NCBI GenBank assembly: GCA_021789755.1
Contig: JAJYJD010000197.1
Span: 1-6,613 of the forward strand
DNA: 6,613 bases
Direction of reading: 5' to 3'
DNA from: Bacteroidota bacterium
Lineage (GTDB): Bacteria; Bacteroidota; Ignavibacteria; Kryptoniales; JAKASW01
Of this stretch, positions 1 to 4,533 are shown in pieces. The translations under genes and the position numbers were made by a program. The notes under the pieces were generated by a model. That model saw only the letters and a list, made by a program, of their open reading frames with translations, was not told the DNA's origin and did no database searches. Positions within the stretch are counted from its first letter, which is position 1. Each line of letters begins with the position of its first letter.

Positions 1-1
1 A

Positions 2-337
2 GCAGCGATGGCGGATGGCTCCATGCCCTATAAGGTCGATGAATTGGAGGCGCTCGCAAAACACTGCACAGAAAATGAGGATGCGGCGAAAAAAGTCGAA
101 CGGCAGGTGGAAAAATCCGCTGCGGCGATATTACTGGAGTCGAGGATAGGTGAACGGTTCGACGCGATCGTCACCGGTGCATCCGCCAAAGGAACGTGGG
201 TCCGTCTTCTGCATCCGCCTGTCGAAGGAAAAGTGGTTACAGGCTTCGAAGGCCTGGATGTCGGTCACAAATGCCGCGTAGAGTTGCTGCACACGGATGT
301 GGAGCGTGGATATATTGATTTCAAAAAGGTGGAATAA
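2..337 (+). CDS. RNB-domain ribonuclease (RNase II/R family), C-terminal fragment
   Basis: This is the 3' end of a ribonuclease II/R-family 3'-5' exoribonuclease. The reading frame is open to the left edge (Ala-Ala precede the first Met), so the Met at position 8 is almost certainly internal and the catalytic RNB domain lies outside the window. The fragment begins with the conserved linker after RNB, where ELEALAKHCTENEDAAKKVER is followed by the helix VEKSAAAILLESRIGE. A C-terminal S1-like RNA-binding beta-barrel then starts at FDAIVTGASAKGTWVRL and finishes at ERGYIDFKKVE. This order is typical of the RNB proteins annotated simply as 'RNB domain-containing ribonuclease', which lack the long Lys-rich tail of E. 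coli RNase R. The enzyme would be cytoplasmic and degrade single-stranded RNA. It stops at TAA 335-337. No obvious hairpin terminator follows, and the next recognisable gene is on the other strand. Family assignment is secure; the choice between rnr and another RNB paralogue is not. Confidence 0.9.
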   Translation, partial: AAMADGSMPYKVDELEALAKHCTENEDAAKKVERQVEKSAAAILLESRIGERFDAIVTGASAKGTWVRLLHPPVEGKVVTGFEGLDVGHKCRVELLHTDVERGYIDFKKVE

Positions 338-586
338 CAAACTAAGTCAACCCGATTAATCCCATCGATAAATCCCTCCCCGAATACCAATTCATATCTC
401 GTGTGTCGGGGTTGAAGTAACTCATATTGGACAGCCCCTCGGTATTCGGCATTCCCCCGGCAGGCACGTGTGCAGCCAGAGTTCGAAGCTACGAAGAAAG
501 GAAGCTTCTCTGTGCCATGGTAACTCTCGATAGTGATAATAAGCCGGTGATATAATCAGGTACAGCGGCTAATATAGGGAGGCTTT
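338..586. other. Intergenic stretch with ambiguous short minus-strand open frames
   Basis: No gene can be called here with confidence. On the minus strand an ATG at 452 opens a 36-codon frame ending at TAG 344-342; it begins MPNTEGLSNM and contains NWYSGRD. A GTG five codons upstream is also possible, but neither start has a good ribosome-binding site. A second minus-strand frame is open across most of the same DNA (about 552 to beyond 338) without a usable start; it reads through ESYHGTEKLPFF and ELVFGEGFIDG. Two overlapping open frames suggest a gene remnant or chance. A 9-bp inverted repeat (CCGAATACC at 380-388, GGTATTCGG at 441-449) encloses a 52-nt loop. No tRNA-like or terminator structure was seen. 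Confidence 0.35.
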
Positions 587-634
587 CTCCCAGGCGGGAG
601 TGCGGGAAAAAGTATGGGAGGCGCCCTATCGCCC
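573..634. repeat. GC-rich hairpin repeat element, copy A
   Basis: This element sits immediately downstream (minus-strand sense) of the ParE-type toxin. It contains a 5-bp stem (CTCCC 587-591, GGGAG 596-600, loop AGGC), 19 nt of spacer, and then the 15-nt core GGCGCCCTATCGCCC at 620-634. The same core recurs exactly at 1346-1360, also beside a CCC...GGG hairpin and also at the 3' end of a minus-strand ORF. A short direct repeat, GGGAGGC (577-583 and 616-622), brackets the hairpin. No poly-T tract follows the stem on either strand, so it is not a standard intrinsic terminator. It could be a REP-like palindromic element or a cassette boundary. Two copies show that it is a repeat; the element limits are approximate. 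Confidence 0.6.
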
Positions 635-642
635 AGTGCTGA

Positions 643-951
643 TTATTTTAGAGTTAAGGAACGCTCAAAAGACAAAAGATCTTGGCGACCATGTATTACG
701 GTGAGAACATAAATGGTCGATTTTCTTAACCTGTATATAATGCGGTAACCGTCGATAATGATTTCTCGCAAATCCGGATCATCTGCCTCGGGCACCTTTC
801 GGCCGCTCAACGGGAATCTCCTGAGCCGATCTACAGCATCGTACAATCCTGAGACAACTACACGGGCATAGTGCAGTGAATCGCGCTCGATGAATTTGCC
901 GATTTGCTCGACATCATCGACCGCAGTTGCCGTCCATGTTATTTTAGCCAT
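643..951 (-). CDS. RelE/ParE-family toxin of a type II toxin-antitoxin system
   Basis: This is a 102-residue protein of the ParE/RelE toxin superfamily, normal in length for the family. Characteristic segments are the N-terminal strand and helix (ITWTATAVDDVEQIGKFI, residues 4-21), a second helix with LYDAVDRLRRFPLSGRKVPE (37-54), the strand LREIIIDGYRIIYR (61-74), and the C-terminal strand IYVLTVIHGRQDLL (80-93). The FP-x-SGR-x-VPE and YR-x-x-YR motifs with the late HGR are the ParE-like signature. ParE proteins poison DNA gyrase and RelE proteins cleave ribosome-bound mRNA; the sequence favours the ParE branch, but the target cannot be told from sequence alone. Its ATG overlaps the last 13 nt of the antitoxin gene upstream on the same strand and has no clear ribosome-binding site of its own, so translational coupling is likely. 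The gene appears intact. It ends at TAA 645-643, just before repeat copy A. Confidence 0.92.
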   Translation of the reverse strand: MAKITWTATAVDDVEQIGKFIERDSLHYARVVVSGLYDAVDRLRRFPLSGRKVPEADDPDLREIIIDGYRIIYRLRKSTIYVLTVIHGRQDLLSFERSLTLK

Positions 952-1190
952 CGGCGCAGATGAGTTTTGACTTCCTTATGAGAGACCGTCTTTCTTTGTC
1001 TCACATCTTCCTGCCCGCGCTCGATCTTTTGCAGAACATAAAGTTCGTACATGATGTCGTCGTAGGTCGCATTTCCGGGAAGTTTCTTGAGCGCATGGAG
1101 TGCGGACGCCTTTGCATTTGATATCACTTCGGATTCCGGCATGGCTCGCTTTGCCCTATACGCGCTTTCCTGGTCCTTTACTTTTGCCAT
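939..1190 (-). CDS. Antitoxin partner of the ParE-type toxin
   Basis: This is an 83-residue charged protein encoded just upstream of, and overlapping by 13 nt, the ParE-type toxin, which is the usual antitoxin-toxin order. The second half (residues 35-82) resembles a family of small proteins regularly paired with RelE/ParE toxins: LPGNATYDDIMYELYVLQKIERG, then a TVSHKEVKTHLRRWL ending. The pattern is a short helix containing DDIMY, a KIERG-x-ED turn and a terminal helix. The N-terminal 20 residues (MAKVKDQESAYRAKRAMPES) are not part of that conserved block, and Met17 (codon at 1142-1140) could be an alternative start. The start at 1190 is preferred because GAGGAGAAG (1205-1197) lies at the right distance. 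In such systems the antitoxin neutralises the toxin by direct binding and often represses the operon; autoregulation is assumed here, not seen. Function is inferred from position plus family resemblance. Confidence 0.82.
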   Translation of the reverse strand: MAKVKDQESAYRAKRAMPESEVISNAKASALHALKKLPGNATYDDIMYELYVLQKIERGQEDVRQRKTVSHKEVKTHLRRWLK

Positions 1191-1196
1191 AGAAAT

Positions 1197-1205
1197 CTTC
1201 TCCTC
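1197..1205 (-). promoter_or_regulatory. Ribosome-binding site of the antitoxin gene
   Basis: On the minus strand GAGGAGAAG precedes the antitoxin ATG, with 9 nt between the GAGGAG end and the start. This is the strongest Shine-Dalgarno-like sequence near the operon and supports the start at 1190 over the internal Met17. It overlaps the TGA (1206-1204) of an upstream minus-strand open frame, an arrangement compatible with translational coupling. Confidence 0.6.
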
Positions 1206-1295
1206 AGAAGTTCTTCATCTTGAATAGGCTAATAAAATACTCCTTAAGAAACCATCCTCCATTTGCATCCTGGCAGAGGGCCTTGCATTCATAGT
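1204..1295 (-). other. Open frame tail upstream of the antitoxin, possible gene remnant
   Basis: A minus-strand frame runs into the antitoxin leader and ends at TGA 1206-1204, overlapping the antitoxin ribosome-binding site. Its last 25 or so codons read CKALCQDANGGWFLKEYF and then ISLFKMKNF, a protein-like composition. Further upstream (to a start at 1404) the same frame only translates the GC-rich hairpin repeat and antisense of the 1352-1564 ORF, which is not credible as protein. The most I can say is that this may be the 3' end of an older gene cut off by repeat copy B. It could equally be chance coding potential in the leader. No family was recognised and no clear promoter for the toxin-antitoxin operon was seen. 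Confidence 0.25.
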
Positions 1296-1360
1296 GGAGG
1301 CGGTAAGGCGGACCGCTATTTCCCGCATGGCGGGATCTTCGAAGCGGCGCCCTATCGCCC
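1296..1360. repeat. GC-rich hairpin repeat element, copy B
   Basis: This is the second copy of the element seen at 573-634. It contains a stem GCGGT (1300-1304) with ACCGC (1312-1316), then a perfect 6-bp hairpin TCCCGC (1321-1326), loop ATG, GCGGGA (1330-1335). After 10 nt comes the 15-nt core GGCGCCCTATCGCCC (1346-1360), identical to copy A. On the minus strand the core supplies the TAG stop (1354-1352) and the last codons of the 1352-1564 ORF. Spacers between hairpin and core differ (10 nt here, 19 in copy A), so similarity is confined to the core and the hairpin style. No T-tract supports an intrinsic terminator. Confidence 0.6.
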
Positions 1361-1564
1361 CGTTGGCTTATCGAGCTTGAAGAACAAGTTGACAGATCCA
1401 CCATTAGGAAACCTCAAGTGAACTCGGGAACCATCAATTAGAAACTTGATATTCTGCCAGCCCATCTCTTTTAGCCTTGGTTGTGGCAAAACCAACAGCA
1501 CGTGGAAGTGTCTGTCTGTACGTTCGATAATTCCCACCCTTACGGGAGGTCGCCCATTTTGCAC
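1352..1564 (-). CDS. Uncharacterised small protein, probably truncated at the 5' end
   Basis: This is a 70-codon minus-strand ORF with a GTG start. I do not recognise the family. The protein is rich in beta-strand-like segments (VRVGIIERTDRHFHVLLVLP at 8-27, IKFLIDGSRVHLRFP at 39-53, GSVNLFFKLDKP near the end) and has no signal peptide or membrane segment. The GTG has no ribosome-binding site. The frame stays open upstream to a TAA at 1645-1643 without ATG, GTG or TTG, and the extra codons (CTSPIKNRYFITYGLVQNG just before and across the GTG) look as protein-like as the rest. The true gene was therefore probably longer, and its 5' end was lost where it meets the YoeB relic. At the 3' end the TAG lies inside the 15-nt core of repeat copy B, so the last residues come from the repeat. 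It may be a pseudogene or a small accessory gene using a rare start. Confidence 0.45.
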   Translation of the reverse strand: MQNGRPPVRVGIIERTDRHFHVLLVLPQPRLKEMGWQNIKFLIDGSRVHLRFPNGGSVNLFFKLDKPTGR

Positions 1565-1619
1565 TAGCCCGTAGGTAATGAAGTACCTATTCTTGATAGG
1601 CGAGGTACATCCTGCATTG

Positions 1620-1685
1620 TCAATAATGGAACCTGCACGAAATTATAATTATCTCCTGATCGGTGACTTTATAAACAAGGCGATT
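1620..1685 (-). pseudogene. YoeB/Txe-type toxin relic, C-terminal 21 codons only
   Basis: The minus strand encodes NRLVYKVTDQE, four Ile codons and ISCRFHY, followed by TGA at 1622-1620. This is the unmistakable C-terminus of the Txe/YoeB mRNA interferase family, about 84 residues in intact members. It keeps the counterparts of the E. coli YoeB active-site residues Arg65 (in RLVY), His83 and Tyr84 (the final HY). Everything before it, including the catalytic Glu46 region, is gone: a TAA interrupts the frame two codons upstream, and the antitoxin's C-terminal coding sequence lies directly adjacent. An internal deletion joining antitoxin end to toxin end explains the layout. No start codon remains, so this cannot give an active toxin. 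Confidence 0.85.
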
Positions 1686-1706
1686 CTTTTAGCAGTTTAT
1701 CCGGTT

Positions 1707-1910
1707 CTACGTATTTGTACCCATCCCTTTTTTTGATTCACGCAGAGAGTCGATCAGATGAGCTCTATTGGTATCGGTGGATAAGAGATATTCTTTCTTA
1801 TCATATTCCGGATTAAGAATGATTATTATCTCGACGACATCTCTCCGGTGAAGGTCTGGGGAGTTCACTTCAATACGCCCTTCTTCGTTAACAACCACCT
1901 TTCTTCTCAA
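1707..1910 (-). pseudogene. Antitoxin of the decayed YoeB-type locus, frameshifted
   Basis: This is the partner antitoxin of the YoeB relic, 67 codons in the open frame. The N-terminal half (RRKVVVNEEGRIEVNSPDL, then DVVEIIIIL) resembles a small AbrB-like strand region. The second half has the YLLST-x-TNRAHLIDSLRESKKG segment typical of YefM/Phd-like antitoxins paired with YoeB. The frame ends prematurely at TAG 1709-1707. One extra base in the seven-A run (T7 at 1728-1734 on the plus strand) would instead continue as RDGYKYVEPDKLLKE, the expected antitoxin tail, so a one-base loss in a homopolymer is likely. The only standard start is TTG 1910, 20 nt from the strong AAAGGAGGG (1939-1931). 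An ATC codon at 1922-1920, in frame and ideally spaced, suggests a mutated ATG. A sequencing error in the A-run or a -1 ribosomal frameshift are alternatives, but loss of the toxin argues for decay. Confidence 0.72.
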
Positions 1911-1915
1911 TCCGT

Positions 1916-2020
1916 TTATGATCTTTCAGTCCCTCCTTTCCATCGCAGCGCATTGTCATTATGCTTGAAATTAGTCGTGACTGGGTACTTTTTCAAATTT
2001 TTTGCTTTGTCCATAATCAT
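1916..2020 (-). CDS. Possible 34-codon leader ORF, doubtful
   Basis: A minus-strand ORF starts at ATG 2020-2018 (a second ATG follows two codons later) and ends at TAA 1918-1916. It overlaps the ribosome-binding site and inferred original start of the decayed antitoxin. The product begins MIMDKAKNLKKYPVTTNF and is basic, without signal peptide or recognised domain. There is only weak ribosome-binding sequence before it. A TTGACA-like hexamer lies farther upstream on the minus strand (about 2055-2050), but a convincing -10 box at 17 nt is missing. It may be a leader, the remnant of a gene tail, or chance. Confidence 0.15.
   Translation of the reverse strand: MIMDKAKNLKKYPVTTNFKHNDNALRWKGGTERS
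1931..1939 (-). promoter_or_regulatory. Strong ribosome-binding site left upstream of the decayed antitoxin
   Basis: AAAGGAGGG on the minus strand is the best Shine-Dalgarno match in the region. Eight nucleotides separate it from the in-frame ATC at 1922-1920, a standard spacing, whereas the usable TTG at 1910 is 20 nt away. This supports the view that the original start codon was at 1922 and has mutated. Confidence 0.5.
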
Positions 2021-2496
2021 CTTGGAATAAGATGTTCGCCGTTAATTGGGATGTCAATGCGGGAGCGGAAGGTGCAGTAATACATCATTCGAACCGCTTT
2101 ATACAAGGATGTAGCTCCCTTTTCATCCCTTCGCACTATTTACCCCCCTCGCATTTCTTCCTATGTTGGTACAGTGAACCATTCCAGTGATCACAGGAGG
2201 AGTTGTTGCCCAAACAGAAAGGCCTTGGGTGAGACTGCCCACTACGTGTCCAATCATGATTGTTGCATTGGGTATCGCTGCGGGATCTTGCCGCAAATTA
2301 GAGGCGTCTGTCCCCGGGGTGAACTCCACGACGCAGTTCCAATACAAAGTGAAATAGACAACGTCCGATAGATATGGCGCAATATGATGGGCCTGAACGA
2401 TGGCAGTTCGGGCCCTTATAGGTGATAGTAGTTTCTTCGAATCATGAACCTCAGATCTCGGAGACAAGTCAATATAGAATTGAAAGGCAATAACCT
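2021..2496. other. Gene-poor stretch with one doubtful minus-strand ORF
   Basis: No recognisable gene lies here. The longest frame is on the minus strand at 2123-2467 (114 codons, TTG start, no ribosome-binding site). It is open a further nine codons upstream to a TAG and includes VEFTPGTDASNLRQDPAAIP and VVGSLTQGLSVWATTPPVIT. The composition, with many Thr, Pro, Val and Gly, would suit a fragment of an extracellular beta-rich protein, but no family is recognised and no signal peptide is present. A plus-strand frame at 2174-2371 is Cys/His-rich and poorly protein-like. Bases 2021-2122 are AT-rich with nothing identified. The intact DUF302 gene begins directly after, with a modest ribosome-binding site at 2482-2487. 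Confidence 0.3.
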
Positions 2497-2883
2497 ATGA
2501 ATTACTATTTCAGCAAGATAACAGACTCCTCGTTTGAAGAAGTTTTGGTGAAGGTTGCCAATGAATTGAAAAAGGAAGGGTTCGGTATCCTGACAGAAAT
2601 CGATGTCAGGGAAACGCTGAAGAAAAAGCTGGATGTCAAATTTCAGAAATACAAAATCCTGGGTGCTTGTAATCCGCCATTTGCCTATGAGGCGTTACAA
2701 GCGGAAAACAAAATCGGCGTGTTGCTGCCGTGTAACGTTATCGTGCAAGAGTTACCCGATGGGAAGGTGGAGGTAGCGGCAATCGATCCCGTGCAATCAA
2801 TGCAGATAGTCGGAAATCCGACGTTAAAAGCTGTAGCAGAACAAATCCGAACTAAATTACGCGATGTGATGAATCGTGTTTGA
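2497..2883 (+). CDS. DUF302 domain-containing protein
   Basis: This is a 128-residue single-domain DUF302 protein, typical length for the stand-alone form. The family signature is clear: an N-terminal amphipathic region (SFEEVLVKVANELKKEGFGI, 12-31) followed by LTEIDVRETLKKKL, then YKILGACNPPFAYEAL (52-67) and GVLLPCNVIVQE (74-85). The C-terminal IDP (96-98) begins the segment that ends in the terminal helix. Two Cys residues, C58 and C79, sit in the two conserved motifs. No signal peptide is present, so it should be cytoplasmic. The molecular function of DUF302 is not established; members are often found near stress, metal or sulfur-related genes. GAAAGG (2482-2487) supports the ATG with a 9-nt spacer. 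It lies 69 nt upstream of the reductase gene on the same strand and may or may not be co-transcribed with it. Confidence 0.93.
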   Translation: MNYYFSKITDSSFEEVLVKVANELKKEGFGILTEIDVRETLKKKLDVKFQKYKILGACNPPFAYEALQAENKIGVLLPCNVIVQELPDGKVEVAAIDPVQSMQIVGNPTLKAVAEQIRTKLRDVMNRV

Positions 2884-2952
2884 CAAAGAGAGTCTAATGA
2901 CATTTTCCACAGCAATATTCATCAAATTCAATCTGATAGATATGGATGTCCT

Positions 2953-3963
2953 ATGAAACAAAGAATTAACAGACAAATCCACCTGGTGAAGAGGCCGACT
3001 GGGATGCCGGATGAAAGCTGTTTTAAGGTGGTCACATCCGCAATGCCTCAGCCGGTGAAGGGGCACGTGCTGGTAAAGACGAAATTCATTTCCGTTGATC
3101 CGTACATGCGGGGCAGGATGAATGATCGCAAATCGTATGTCCCGGCATTCAAACTCGACGAAGTTCTGAACGGAGCAGCTGTCGGAGAGGTTATTGAGTC
3201 GGAGTCAAAGAGTTTCGTGAAGGGGGATTTTGTAGTCGGAAATCTCGGCTGGCAGGATTATTTTTTAGCCGATGAGAAAGAAATACGCACGGTAAATCCT
3301 GATATTGCTCCGGTTAGCACAGCGCTTGGAGTGTTGGGAATGCCCGGGCTTACCGCTTATTTCGGATTGCTGGATATTGGACAGCCAAAGCAGAATGAAA
3401 CAGTCGTCGTCTCCGGCGCTGCCGGTGCGGTAGGAACGGTTGCGGGGCAGATTGCCAGAATACACGGCTGTCGCGTTGTCGGTATTGCCGGGTCCGACAG
3501 GAAGATTAAGTACCTTATAGATGAACTTGGATTTGATGCCGCAATCAATTATAGAGCTGCTCCTAATTTAGGGCTGGCACTGAAGGAGGCCTGTCCGAAT
3601 GGTGTCGACATTTACTTCGATAATGTCGGCGGCGACATCTCGGACGCGGTGCTTTCTTTGATAAACAATAACGCCCGCATTCCCTTGTGTGGACAAATTT
3701 CGTTGTACAATGAGACACAAATTCCGACGGGTCCGCGAATCCAGCCTCAACTGCTGACTCATAGCGCGCTCATGAAGGGCTTCATTGTCCGCAACTATGC
3801 GGCTCGGTTCGATGAGGGAATTCGTCAGTTGACGGTCTGGGTGCACGAAAAGAAGCTGAAGTATGCCGAAAGCGTGGTTGATGGACTGGAAAACGCTCCG
3901 AAGGCTTTCATCGGATTGTTTGCCGGAGAGAACCTCGGCAAACAACTTGTGAAAGTCAGTTGA
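2953..3963 (+). CDS. NADP-dependent oxidoreductase, zinc-free MDR family (CurA/LTB4DH-like)
   Basis: This is a 336-residue medium-chain dehydrogenase/reductase of the zinc-independent alkenal/alkenone reductase branch, which includes E. coli CurA (YncB), plant alkenal double-bond reductases and mammalian prostaglandin/leukotriene reductases. These enzymes reduce the C=C bond of alpha,beta-unsaturated carbonyls with NADPH. Diagnostic segments are SVDPYMRGRM (47-56), the Rossmann fold VVVSGAAGAVGTVAGQIA (151-168) with the AAGAVG nucleotide loop, GIAGSDRK (177-184, where the Ser/Lys pair is expected to favour NADPH), and DIYFDNVGG (219-227). The GQIS-Y and N-terminal QI-L-RPTG patterns are also family-like. 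No zinc ligands are present. Length matches the family (about 335-345). It ends 22 nt before grpE, so it probably heads that transcription unit and may detoxify lipid-peroxidation aldehydes. The exact substrate is unknown. The start has only weak ribosome-binding sequence and overlaps a four-codon upstream ORF (2942-2956). Confidence 0.93.
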   Translation: MKQRINRQIHLVKRPTGMPDESCFKVVTSAMPQPVKGHVLVKTKFISVDPYMRGRMNDRKSYVPAFKLDEVLNGAAVGEVIESESKSFVKGDFVVGNLGWQDYFLADEKEIRTVNPDIAPVSTALGVLGMPGLTAYFGLLDIGQPKQNETVVVSGAAGAVGTVAGQIARIHGCRVVGIAGSDRKIKYLIDELGFDAAINYRAAPNLGLALKEACPNGVDIYFDNVGGDISDAVLSLINNNARIPLCGQISLYNETQIPTGPRIQPQLLTHSALMKGFIVRNYAARFDEGIRQLTVWVHEKKLKYAESVVDGLENAPKAFIGLFAGENLGKQLVKVS

Positions 3964-3985
3964 CGAACCAAAGAAAAGGTGTACC

Positions 3986-4483
3986 ATGGAAATTCACATC
4001 CGCGAACACGAACAGAATATGCTCCCGCCCGCCGATTGGGCGGCAGAAATCCAAAAACTGCGGGAAGAGCTGATAAACGAGCGTGAACGTAACCTCCACA
4101 CACTTGCCGACTTCAATAACTATCGCCGCCGCGTGGAGCGTGACGCCGGTAAGCTTGCGGGGGAAGGAAAACGCGACATTATACTTCCGCTCCTCGACAT
4201 CGTCGACGACCTGGAGAAAGCGATGCAGTGGGCAGGCGACGAAGAGGACCAGTTTGTAGACGGAGTCCGAATCATTTACCGGAAGTTTCTTGCGCTCCTG
4301 GAAACGCACGGAGTCCGCCCTTTTGTAAGTGTCGGTACGCCCTTCGACCATAATCTGCACGAGGCTGTGGCGATGGTGGAACGTGAAGATGTTGAACCCG
4401 GAACGGTTGTGGATGAGCTCCGCCGCGGCTGGCTCTGGAACGATGAACTCCTGCGCACGGCGCAAGTGCGGGTCGCAGGATAA
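3986..4483 (+). CDS. grpE: Nucleotide exchange factor GrpE
   Basis: This is a 165-residue GrpE, the exchange factor that releases ADP from DnaK in the Hsp70 cycle. It has the long N-terminal coiled-coil helix (about 17-60, EIQKLREELINERERNLHTL followed by ADFNNYRRRVERD), the four-helix-bundle dimer region (DIILPLLDIVDDLEKAM, 64-80), and the C-terminal beta-wing with GTPFDHNLHEAV (117-128) and RRGWLWNDELLRTAQVRVA (146-164). It is shorter than many GrpEs because the acidic disordered N-terminus is reduced to about 16 residues. The usual FDP of the signature is FDH here, a mild deviation. AAAAGG (3974-3979) gives a good ribosome-binding site with 6 nt spacing. It is followed 50 nt later by the CbpA-type J-protein, and no dnaK is nearby. 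This suggests an accessory GrpE/J-protein pair serving a DnaK encoded elsewhere; a second grpE elsewhere in the genome would support that. Confidence 0.95.
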   Translation: MEIHIREHEQNMLPPADWAAEIQKLREELINERERNLHTLADFNNYRRRVERDAGKLAGEGKRDIILPLLDIVDDLEKAMQWAGDEEDQFVDGVRIIYRKFLALLETHGVRPFVSVGTPFDHNLHEAVAMVEREDVEPGTVVDELRRGWLWNDELLRTAQVRVAG

Positions 4484-4533
4484 TGCATGTCATGTGTGAC
4501 AATCTTCTGGAATGAGTACGGAGTGATAAGACT

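Noticed and set aside
587..600. Intrinsic terminator after the toxin gene
   Set aside because: The 5-bp stem is not followed by a T-tract on either strand.
1296..1362. Integron attC site for the small-gene region
   Set aside because: The core has GAT/ATC where attC sites need GTT and AAC, copy A lacks the AAC on the other arm, and no integrase is present in the window.
1204..1404. Full-length 66-codon minus-strand ORF across repeat copy B
   Set aside because: Its N-terminal two thirds only translate the hairpin repeat and the antisense frame of the 1352-1564 ORF; just the tail is worth a note.
1848..2030. Plus-strand 60-codon ORF
   Set aside because: It is antisense to the antitoxin relic, whose family resemblance is clear; the plus-strand product has no recognisable features.
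2174..2371. Plus-strand Cys/His-rich 65-codon ORF
   Set aside because: It has no good ribosome-binding site and overlaps a longer minus-strand frame; Cys and His spacing does not match a zinc-binding motif.
3313..3337. CIRCE-like sequence (TTAGCAC ... GAGTGTTG)
   Set aside because: The half-sites are imperfect, the spacing is about 6 instead of 9 nt, and it lies deep inside the reductase coding region, so it is a chance match rather than an HrcA operator.
3956..4465. Long minus-strand ORF opposite grpE
   Set aside because: It is a shadow frame of a clearly identified gene, with no start site or family support.
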